A stretch of DNA of 64,000 nucleotides, taken from the NCBI RefSeq assembly GCF_020819595.1, contig NZ_JAJHNP010000007.1:1-64000 (forward strand). Reading direction: 5' to 3'. The stretch is from Streptomyces barringtoniae. Its GTDB lineage: Bacteria; Actinomycetota; Actinomycetes; Streptomycetales; Streptomycetaceae. Each line of letters begins with the position of its first letter. Within the stretch, counting starts at the first letter, position 1. Position numbers and translations under genes: made by a program. Of the stretch, positions 17,262 to 24,050 are shown piece after piece. The notes under the pieces were generated by a model that was not told where the DNA came from, did no database searches, and saw only the letters and a list, made by a program, of their open reading frames with translations.

Positions 17262-18284
17262 TCAGCCCTGCGACGGCCGTGCCCGGTCCGGGAGCTCCGT
17301 GAGGGACACCGGGCGCCGCTCGCGCCGGGAGATCTCGCAGGCCTCGGCCAACCGCAGGGCCTGCAGGGCCTCGTGGCCGTCGCACGGGTTGGGGCGATCG
17401 CCGCGCACCACGTCGACGAAGGCGTTCAGCTCGGCCTCGTACGCGGGCCCGAACCGCTCCAGGAAGCCCGGCCACGGCTTGTCCGCGGGCGGCGGCCCGG
17501 TCGGCTCGGTGGACGCGAGCGGCGTACGGTCGTCCAGGCCGACCACGACCGTGTCCGCTTCCCCGGCCAGCTCCATGCGCACGTCGTACCCGGCGCCGTT
17601 CAGCCGGGTCGCCGTGGCCGTGGCGAGCGTGCCGTCGTCCAGCGTGAGCAGCGCCGCGCCCGTGCCGACGTCACCGGCCTCGCGGAACATCGGGGGCCCG
17701 GCGTCGGACCCGGTGGCGTACACGTCGGCCACCTCACGGCCCGTCACCCAGCGCAGCACGTCGAAGTCGTGGATCAGCGTGTCCCGGAACAGCCCGCCGG
17801 ACAGCGGCAGCCAGTCGGCGGGTGGAGGGGACTGGTCGCAGGTCATCGCGCGCACGGTGTGCAGCCGGCCGAGGCGTCCCGAGCGCACGGCCTCGCGGGC
17901 GCCGGCGTATCCCGCGTCGAAGCGCCGCTGGAACCCCATCTGCAGGATCGTGCCCGCCGTCTCCACCTCGGCGAGCGCCTGCAGCGTGCCCGGCAGGTCG
18001 AGCGCGATCGGCTTCTCGCAGAAGACCGGCAGGGCCGAACGCGCTGCCCGACCGATCAGTTCGGCGTGTGCCGACGTCGCCGTGGTGATCACCACCGCGT
18101 CCACGCCCCACTTGAAGATCTCGTCCACACCCGGCGCCGCCGTCTCGCCCAGCCGGTGTGCCAGTCCCTGTGCCCGGGCCGGATCCGTGTCGGTCAGGAT
18201 CAGCGATCCGACCTCGCGGTGACGGCTCAGCGTCCTCGCGTGAAGGGTGCCGATGCGGCCCGTACCGATGACCCCGATGCGCAT
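17262..18284 (-). CDS. Gfo/Idh/MocA-family NAD(P)-dependent oxidoreductase (inositol dehydrogenase-like)
   Basis: A 340-residue protein from ATG 18284. The N-terminal Rossmann fold starts MRIGVIGTGRIGTLHARTL; the Gfo/Idh/MocA signature VFCEKPIALDLPGTLQAL carries the catalytic-site EKP lysine. The second domain holds GFQRRFDAGYAGAREAVRSG, TCDQSPPP, FRDTLIHDFDVLRWVTG (the conserved D/H pair) and DGTLATATATRLNGAGYD. These match myo-inositol 2-dehydrogenase and related sugar dehydrogenases. It is divergent from a GntR regulator and an RbsBCA-type importer, which supports a sugar/polyol role. Inositol as the actual substrate is a guess. Confidence 0.85.
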   Translation of the reverse strand: MRIGVIGTGRIGTLHARTLSRHREVGSLILTDTDPARAQGLAHRLGETAAPGVDEIFKWGVDAVVITTATSAHAELIGRAARSALPVFCEKPIALDLPGTLQALAEVETAGTILQMGFQRRFDAGYAGAREAVRSGRLGRLHTVRAMTCDQSPPPADWLPLSGGLFRDTLIHDFDVLRWVTGREVADVYATGSDAGPPMFREAGDVGTGAALLTLDDGTLATATATRLNGAGYDVRMELAGEADTVVVGLDDRTPLASTEPTGPPPADKPWPGFLERFGPAYEAELNAFVDVVRGDRPNPCDGHEALQALRLAEACEISRRERRPVSLTELPDRARPSQG

Positions 18285-18325
18285 GGAAACAAAGTGAGGG
18301 CGGAGCCCGTGCGCTGTCAATGCGT

Positions 18326-18337
18326 ATGTCCGGACAA
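18326..18337. promoter_or_regulatory. Candidate GntR operator in the dehydrogenase-gntR gap
   Basis: ATGTCCGGACAA matches 11 of 12 positions of the perfect palindrome ATGTCCGGACAT found at 19175-19186 just before the ABC importer. It lies in the middle of the 103-base divergent promoter gap, so it could control both genes. Confidence 0.6.
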
Positions 18338-18387
18338 TCGGACTACACAACTTCCCGTCAACCGGCCACGGGGCTACGCTCGGCCCC

Positions 18388-19152
18388 GTGCCGAAACCAG
18401 ATGTGGACCCCACCGTGTCGCTCGACCTCCATGTGGACCGTAGCTCCCCGGTGCCGTTGTACTTCCAGCTCTCCCAGCAGCTGGAGGCCGCGATCGAGCA
18501 CGGCAGCCTCACCCCCGGCAGCCTGCTGGGCAACGAGATCGAGCTGGCCGCGCGGCTCGGCCTGTCCCGGCCGACGGTCCGCCAGGCCATCCAGTCCCTC
18601 GTCGACAAGGGGCTCCTCGTACGCCGTCGCGGCGTCGGCACGCAGGTGGTGCACAGCCAGGTCAAGCGCCCGCTGGAGCTGAGCAGTCTCTACGACGATC
18701 TGGAGGCGGCCGGCCAGCGCCCCGCGACCAGGGTGCTGGTCAACACCGTCGTGCCGGCCTCCGCCGAGGTCGCCGCCGCGCTCGGCGTCCCCGAGGGCAG
18801 CGACGTGCACCGCATCGAGCGGCTGCGCCTCGCGCACGCCGAGCCGATGGCGTACCTGACCAACCATCTCCCGCCCGGCCTGCTCGACCTGGACACCGGC
18901 CAGCTGGAGGCGACCGGCCTGTACCGGCTGATGCGTTCGGCCGGGATCACCCTGCACAGCGCACGCCAGTCCATCGGCGCCCGCGCCGCCACGGCGGCCG
19001 AGGCCGAGCGGCTCGCGGAGGCCGAGGGTGCGCCGCTGCTCACCATGCAGCGCACCACCTTCGACGACACCGGCCGCGCGGTCGAGTTCGGCGATCACAC
19101 CTACCGGCCGACCCGCTACTCCTTCGAGTTCCAGCTGCTCGTCCGGCCCTGA
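18388..19152 (+). CDS. GntR-family (HutC/UTRA) transcriptional regulator
   Basis: A 254-residue regulator from GTG 18388. The winged helix-turn-helix occupies about residues 15-85 (PLYFQLSQQLEAAIEHGSL, then GNEIELAARLGLSRPTVRQAIQSLVDKGLLVRRRGVGTQV). The UTRA ligand domain follows with PLELSSLYDDLEAAG, IERLRLAHAEPMAYLTNHLP, LYRLMRSAGITLHSARQSIGAR and DHTYRPTRYSFEFQLLV. UTRA regulators sense sugars or sugar phosphates. Palindromic sites flank the gene on both sides, so self-control and control of the dehydrogenase and importer are likely. Confidence 0.92.
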   Translation: MPKPDVDPTVSLDLHVDRSSPVPLYFQLSQQLEAAIEHGSLTPGSLLGNEIELAARLGLSRPTVRQAIQSLVDKGLLVRRRGVGTQVVHSQVKRPLELSSLYDDLEAAGQRPATRVLVNTVVPASAEVAAALGVPEGSDVHRIERLRLAHAEPMAYLTNHLPPGLLDLDTGQLEATGLYRLMRSAGITLHSARQSIGARAATAAEAERLAEAEGAPLLTMQRTTFDDTGRAVEFGDHTYRPTRYSFEFQLLVRP

Positions 19153-19174
19153 CCGGCGAGCTGCGTTCGTCGCA

Positions 19175-19186
19175 ATGTCCGGACAT
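19175..19186. promoter_or_regulatory. Candidate GntR operator before the ABC importer
   Basis: ATGTCCGGACAT is a perfect 12-base palindrome, 22 bases after the gntR stop and 130 bases before the binding-protein start. Its near-copy lies in the divergent promoter at 18326. The pair defines a probable regulon. Confidence 0.6.
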
Positions 19187-19316
19187 TCAGGCGGACGCCT
19201 GCTCCCCGGCTGTGTCATGAGTGTCACCCGTGTTCGATACTGGAGCGTTTGGGGCCGCTGAGCTGATCACCGGCCCCTTCCGTACGTACGAACACGGCAA
19301 GAAGGGGCACCGCCTC

Positions 19317-20321
19317 GTGGCACGGTTTCGGACCTGGGCAGTCATGGCGCTGACGGGGGCACTTTCGATGTCCTTGGCAGCCTGCAGCAGCACCGGAGGC
19401 AAGCGGGCCGAGGACGCCCGCAAGGCCGCCGCGGCCCAGGGGAGAGCGGCGGTGAACACACCGCGCTGGACCTTCGCGATGATCACCCACTCGGGAGACG
19501 GCGACACCTTCTGGGACATCGTGCAGAGCGGTGCCAAGCAGGCCGCCGTCAAGGACAACATCAACTTCCTGTACTCGCACGACGACCAGGCCCAGCAGCA
19601 GGCGCAGCTCGTGGACGCGGCGGTCGACAAGAAGGTCGACGGCATCATCGTCACCCTGGCCAAGCCCGACGCCATGAAGGCCGCCGTGGCCCGCGCCGAG
19701 AAGGCCGGCATCCCGGTCGTCACGGTGAACTCCGGCTCCGAGGAGTCCAAGGCCTTCGGCGCTCTCACCCACATAGGCCAGGACGAGACCATCGCCGGCG
19801 AGGCCGTCGGCGACGAGCTGAACAGGCGCGGGAAGAAGAAGGCCCTGTGCGTGCTGCACGAGCAGGGCAACGTCGGCCACGAGCAGCGCTGCGACGGCGT
19901 CGCCAGGGCCTTCCGCGGCACGCTGCAGAAGCTCTACGTCAACGGCACCGACATGCCCGACGTCCAGTCCGCCATCGAGGCCAAGCTTCAGGCCGACAGG
20001 TCCATCGACTCCGTCGTCACCCTGGGTGCCCCGTACGCCGACACCGCCGTGAAGGCGAGGAGCGACGCGGGCAGCAAGGCCGAGATCGACACCTTCGACC
20101 TCAACGCCCAGGTCGCCGCCGAGCTGAAGAACGGCACCCTCGGCTTCGCCGTGGACCAGCAGCCGTATCTCCAGGGCTACGAGGCGGTCGACCTGCTGTG
20201 GGCTTACAGGTACAACGGCGACGTCCTCGGCGGCGGCAAGCCGGTGCTGACCGGCCCGCAGATCATCACCAAGGACCAGGCCTCCGCGCTGGCCGCGTAC
20301 ACCCAGCGGGGCACCCGATGA
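19317..20321 (+). CDS. Sugar ABC transporter substrate-binding lipoprotein (RbsB-like)
   Basis: A 334-residue exported lipoprotein from GTG 19317 with GAAGGGG upstream. The signal peptide ends in the lipobox LSLAAC, so the mature protein would be lipid-anchored at the cell face. The periplasmic-binding-protein type 1 fold is shown by FAMITHSGDGDTFWDIVQSGAKQA, AVDKKVDGIIVTLAKPDAM, GIPVVTVNSGSEE, HIGQDETIAGEAVGDEL and GFAVDQQPYLQGYEAVDLLW. This class binds pentoses, inositol or related sugars. Its stop overlaps the permease start by four bases (ATGA). An earlier ATG at 19221 lacks a signal-peptide-like start. Confidence 0.92.
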   Translation: MARFRTWAVMALTGALSMSLAACSSTGGKRAEDARKAAAAQGRAAVNTPRWTFAMITHSGDGDTFWDIVQSGAKQAAVKDNINFLYSHDDQAQQQAQLVDAAVDKKVDGIIVTLAKPDAMKAAVARAEKAGIPVVTVNSGSEESKAFGALTHIGQDETIAGEAVGDELNRRGKKKALCVLHEQGNVGHEQRCDGVARAFRGTLQKLYVNGTDMPDVQSAIEAKLQADRSIDSVVTLGAPYADTAVKARSDAGSKAEIDTFDLNAQVAAELKNGTLGFAVDQQPYLQGYEAVDLLWAYRYNGDVLGGGKPVLTGPQIITKDQASALAAYTQRGTR

Positions 20322-21346
20322 GCACAGCCGTTGATGAAAGGATTCTGCAGAGCTCGCCGCTGAAGAAGCTGCTCGCCCGGCCGGAACTGGGCTCGGTGGT
20401 CGGCGCCCTCGCCGTCCTCCTCTTCTTCGCCTTCGCCGCCGACGGCTTCCTCAACGCCTCCAGCCTCAGCACGGTCCTGTACGCCTCCTCGACCATCGGC
20501 ATCATGGCCGTACCGGTGGCGCTGCTGATGATCGGCGGCGAGTTCGACCTGTCGGCCGGTGTCCTGGTGACGTCCTCGGCGCTGGTCTCCTCGATGTTCA
20601 GCTACCAGATGACGGCGAACACCTGGGTCGGCGTCGGCGTCTCCCTGCTGGTCACCCTCGCCATCGGAGCCTTCAACGGCTTCATGCTCACCCGTACCGG
20701 GCTGCCCAGCTTCATCGTCACGCTGGGCACCTTCCTGATGCTGACCGGCGTCAACCTGGGCTTCACCAAGCTGATCGACGGCACGGTGTCGACGAAGACC
20801 ATCGGGGACATGGAGGGCTTCCCCTCCGCCCACGCACTCTTCGCCTCGACCCTCACCGTCGGCGGCGTCGACTTCAAGGTCACGATCCTGTGGTGGCTGG
20901 GCCTGGTCGTCCTCGCCTCCTGGATCCTGCTGCGCACCCGCGCCGGCAACTGGATCTTCGCTGTCGGCGGCAACCAGGACGCGGCCCGCGCGGTCGGCGT
21001 CCCGGTCGCCAGGACCAAGATCGGCCTCTACATGGGAGTGGCGTTCGGCGCCTGGATCTCCGGCCAGCACCTGCTCTTCTCCTTCGACGCCGTCCAGTCC
21101 GGCGAGGGCGTCGGCAACGAGCTGATCTACATCATCGCGGCCGTGATCGGCGGCTGCCTGATCACCGGCGGCTACGGCAGCGCGATCGGCTCCGCCGTGG
21201 GCGCCCTCCTCTTCGGCATGACGAGCAAGGGCATCGTCTTCGCCGAGTGGAACCCCGACTGGTTCAAGTTCTTCCTCGGAGCGATGCTGCTCCTCGCGAC
21301 CCTGCTCAACGCCTGGGTCAAGAAGCGCGCGGAGGCCAACAAGTGA
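20318..21346 (+). CDS. Sugar ABC transporter permease (RbsC-like)
   Basis: A 342-residue integral membrane protein with about eight to ten hydrophobic segments and the BPD_transp_2 pattern: [69 protein letters not shown] (the EAA-like coupling loop) and a C-terminal [17 protein letters not shown]. It starts at ATG 20318 inside the end of the binding-protein gene and ends inside the ATPase start, so the three are translationally coupled. It would form the membrane channel of the importer. Confidence 0.93.
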   Translation: MSTAVDERILQSSPLKKLLARPELGSVVGALAVLLFFAFAADGFLNASSLSTVLYASSTIGIMAVPVALLMIGGEFDLSAGVLVTSSALVSSMFSYQMTANTWVGVGVSLLVTLAIGAFNGFMLTRTGLPSFIVTLGTFLMLTGVNLGFTKLIDGTVSTKTIGDMEGFPSAHALFASTLTVGGVDFKVTILWWLGLVVLASWILLRTRAGNWIFAVGGNQDAARAVGVPVARTKIGLYMGVAFGAWISGQHLLFSFDAVQSGEGVGNELIYIIAAVIGGCLITGGYGSAIGSAVGALLFGMTSKGIVFAEWNPDWFKFFLGAMLLLATLLNAWVKKRAEANK

Positions 21347-22113
21347 CTCTGGTCGAGCTGACCGACGTCAGCAAGCACTACGGCACCGTCCGAGCCCTCG
21401 AAGGCGTCTCGCTGGAGGTCCACCCCGGCGAGATCACCTGCGTCCTCGGCGACAACGGAGCCGGCAAGTCCACCCTGATCAAGATCGTCGCGGGTCTGCA
21501 CCGGCACGACGGCGGCACCCTGAGCATCGAGGGCGAGGAGACGACCCTCTCCTCCCCGCGGGAGGCCCTGGACCGCGGCATCGCCACGGTCTACCAGGAC
21601 CTGGCGGTGGTCCCCCTGATGCCGGTCTGGCGCAACTTCTTCCTCGGCTCCGAGCCCCGCAAGGGCAAGGGCCCCTTCAAGCGCCTGGACACCGACCTCA
21701 TGCGCCGCACCACCCGTGAGGCCCTGCTCCGCATGGGCATCGACCTCCGTGACGTCGACCAACCCATCGGCACCCTCTCCGGCGGTGAACGCCAGTGCGT
21801 GGCGATCGCCCGCGCGGTCCACTTCGGTGCGAAGGTCCTGGTCCTGGACGAGCCGACGGCGGCACTGGGGGTGAAGCAGTCCGGTGTGGTCCTGAAATAT
21901 GTGGCCGCGGCACGCGACGAGGGCCTGGGCGTTGTTCTGATCACCCACAACCCGCATCACGCGTACCTGGTGGGGGACAGGTTCGTACTGCTGCGCAGGG
22001 GCACGATGGTGGGGAATTACACACGGGACGACATAACGCTGGACGAGCTGACCCAGCAGATGGCCGGCGGGTCCGACCTTGAGGCTCTGCGCCACGAACT
22101 GCAGCGCAGCTAA
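21343..22113 (+). CDS. Sugar ABC transporter ATP-binding protein (single-domain, RbsA-like half)
   Basis: A 256-residue ATPase from GTG 21343, overlapping the permease stop, with GGAGG upstream. Walker A is GDNGAGKST with K42, the signature is LSGGERQ, and Walker B is [10 protein letters not shown] with D169-E170; the switch histidine is in ITHNPHHAY. RbsA proteins usually carry two nucleotide-binding domains; here there is only one, so a homodimer would be needed. This single-domain form is known in actinobacterial sugar importers. A downstream gap holds a dispersed repeat and then a sugar kinase. Confidence 0.93.
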   Translation: MTLVELTDVSKHYGTVRALEGVSLEVHPGEITCVLGDNGAGKSTLIKIVAGLHRHDGGTLSIEGEETTLSSPREALDRGIATVYQDLAVVPLMPVWRNFFLGSEPRKGKGPFKRLDTDLMRRTTREALLRMGIDLRDVDQPIGTLSGGERQCVAIARAVHFGAKVLVLDEPTAALGVKQSGVVLKYVAAARDEGLGVVLITHNPHHAYLVGDRFVLLRRGTMVGNYTRDDITLDELTQQMAGGSDLEALRHELQRS

Positions 22114-22200
22114 GGGCCGCGGGGCACTGCGCGATCAACCACGACGCACCCGCGGACGGCAATGCTCGCGCACCCCCCTCCCCCTGCCCCGCGCAGCACT
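22114..22200. repeat. Dispersed Streptomyces-type intergenic repeat, copy 2
   Basis: The gap after the ATPase stop reads GGGCCGCGGGGCACTGCGCG and then ATCAACCACGACGCACCCGC, the same arrangement as at 6192-6262 but without the internal hairpin insert. It ends before the ROK kinase. The element is best read as a degenerate interspersed repeat. Confidence 0.5.
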
Positions 22201-22231
22201 CAGCGTGAGCGTGCGGCACAATCGACCAACG

Positions 22232-23377
22232 ATGAGCACCTACCGCGACCTCACCGCCCCCATCGGCTCCCGCCGAGCCCCGGTCCTGCGAACCGTCGGC
22301 ACGCGCGAGCGCCGCTCCCACCTGACCGCACCCCGCGTGCCCACGGTGGGGATCGACATCGGCGGCACCAAGGTCATGGCGGGCGTCGTGGACGCCGACG
22401 GCACCATCCTGGAGAAGCTCCGCGCGGAGACCCCGGACAAGTCCAAGAGTCCCCAGGTCGTCGAGGACACCATCGTCGAACTCGTCCTGGACCTGTCCGA
22501 CCGGCACGACGTGCACGCGGTGGGCATCGGCGCGGCCGGCTGGGTCGACGCCGACCGCAACCGCGTCCTGTTCGCCCCGCACCTGTCCTGGCGCAACGAA
22601 CCGCTGCGCGACCGCCTGAGCGGTCGCCTGTCCGTGCCGGTCCTCGTGGACAACGACGCCAACACCGCCGCCTGGGCGGAGTGGCGCTTCGGCGCGGGGC
22701 GCGGCGAGGACCACCTGGTCATGATCACGCTCGGCACCGGCATCGGCGGCGCCATCCTGGAGGACGGCCAGGTCAAGCGCGGCAAGTACGGCGTCGCCGG
22801 CGAGTTCGGCCACATGCAGGTCGTGCCCGGCGGCCACCGCTGCCCGTGCGGCAACCGCGGCTGCTGGGAGCAGTACAGCTCGGGCAACGCACTCGTCCGC
22901 GAGGCCAAGGAGCTGGCCGCCGCCGACTCCCCGGTGGCCTACGGCATCATCGAGCACGTCAAGGGCAACATCCACGAGATCACCGGCCCGATGATCACCG
23001 AGCTGGCCCGCGAGGGCGACGCCATGTGCATCGAGCTGCTCCAGGACATCGGCCAGTGGCTCGGCGTCGGCATCGCCAACCTCGCCGCCGCCCTGGACCC
23101 CTCCTGCTTCGTGATCGGCGGCGGTGTCTCGGCCGCCGACGACCTGCTCATCGGCCCGGCCCGGGACGCCTTCAAGCGCCACCTCACCGGCCGCGGCTAC
23201 CGCCCCGAGGCCCGCATCACCCGCGCCCAGCTCGGCCCCGAGGCCGGCATGGTGGGCGCCGCCGACCTGGCCCGGCTGGTCGCCCGCCGGTTCCGCCGGG
23301 CCAAGCGCCGCCGGGTGGAGCGGTACGAGCGCTACGAGCGGTACACCCAGGCCCGCCGCGACCGGGACACCGCATGA
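22232..23377 (+). CDS. ROK-family sugar kinase (glucokinase-like)
   Basis: A 381-residue kinase with an extra basic/disordered head of about 35 residues before the ROK fold. ATP-binding phosphate-1 is VGIDIGGTKVMAGVVD; the catalytic aspartate lies in VDNDANTAAWAEWRFG; phosphate-2 is MITLGTGIGGAIL; the zinc motif is CPCGNRGCWEQY (CxCGxxGCxE); adenosine-site residues are in SCFVIGGGVSAADDL. It phosphorylates a hexose with ATP. The C-terminus is unusually rich in Arg/Tyr (RRVERYERYERYTQARRDR). The position after a sugar importer suggests it acts on that sugar. Coupled by ATGA to the next gene. Confidence 0.9.
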   Translation: MSTYRDLTAPIGSRRAPVLRTVGTRERRSHLTAPRVPTVGIDIGGTKVMAGVVDADGTILEKLRAETPDKSKSPQVVEDTIVELVLDLSDRHDVHAVGIGAAGWVDADRNRVLFAPHLSWRNEPLRDRLSGRLSVPVLVDNDANTAAWAEWRFGAGRGEDHLVMITLGTGIGGAILEDGQVKRGKYGVAGEFGHMQVVPGGHRCPCGNRGCWEQYSSGNALVREAKELAAADSPVAYGIIEHVKGNIHEITGPMITELAREGDAMCIELLQDIGQWLGVGIANLAAALDPSCFVIGGGVSAADDLLIGPARDAFKRHLTGRGYRPEARITRAQLGPEAGMVGAADLARLVARRFRRAKRRRVERYERYERYTQARRDRDTA

Positions 23378-23955
23378 CCGCCTCCCTGCCCCGCCAGGCC
23401 GCCCCGCCGGACGAGCCGCGCCGCCGCGCCGAAGACCCCCGGCACAAGGCCAGGCGCCGCGCGCTCACCCTGCTGATCATCGGCCTGCTGATCGGCGTCC
23501 CGGCCGGCTACCTGGTGATCTCCGCGAACCAGAGCCGCAACAGCGGCAAGGACAAGGAGGCGAAGTACTCGGCGACCGGCCTGACCCCGGGTTGGCCGTC
23601 GAAGGTGCAGCGCCGCCTCTACCAGGTGACCGTCCCGCACCCGGCCGACTACATCGCCTCCTACGAGACGAACAACTGGAAGACCAGCCGCCTCTACGTG
23701 CAGTTCCGCACCAACGAAGCCGGCCTGGACAGCTTCCTGCAGACCATGGGCGCGCGCCGGGACGAGCTGAAGACGGGCGACATCACCATCGGCACCCGCG
23801 ACCAGAAGGTCAGCGGCTGGCACTTCACCGGACCCGGCCCCTGGTGGGGGCTGACCCATGCGCAGAAGAACCCTGCGCCGACCCAGGACGTGGTCGTGAA
23901 CATGTCCGACCCGAAGAACCCGATGGTCTACGTCGTCTCCCGCACGGTCCCGTAA
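23374..23955 (+). CDS. Conserved membrane-anchored protein of unknown function
   Basis: A 193-residue protein whose ATG (23374) overlaps the ROK kinase stop. It has a Pro/Arg-rich cytosolic head, one hydrophobic helix at about residues 29-50 (ALTLLIIGLLIGVPAGYLVIS), and an outer domain of about 140 residues with Trp/Tyr-rich strands (GWPSKVQRRLYQVTVPHPADY, WHFTGPGPWWGL, NPMVYVVSRTVP). It is therefore probably a single-pass protein facing outward. I do not recognise a named family. Translational coupling suggests a link with the sugar kinase, but nothing in the sequence indicates what it does. Confidence 0.75.
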   Translation: MTASLPRQAAPPDEPRRRAEDPRHKARRRALTLLIIGLLIGVPAGYLVISANQSRNSGKDKEAKYSATGLTPGWPSKVQRRLYQVTVPHPADYIASYETNNWKTSRLYVQFRTNEAGLDSFLQTMGARRDELKTGDITIGTRDQKVSGWHFTGPGPWWGLTHAQKNPAPTQDVVVNMSDPKNPMVYVVSRTVP

Positions 23956-24050
23956 CCGCAGGCCACGACCGGTCCGGGGCCGGTTGTCAGACCCCGCCCG
24001 TAGAGTCGAAGACGTCTGGTCCGACGCACGGGCGGGAGGTGGCAGGACGT

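Noticed and set aside
16363..17475. Several repetitive frames on both strands in the repeat region
   Set aside because: They follow from the 25-nt period through all frames; they lack ribosome sites and conserved domains and run into real neighbouring genes.
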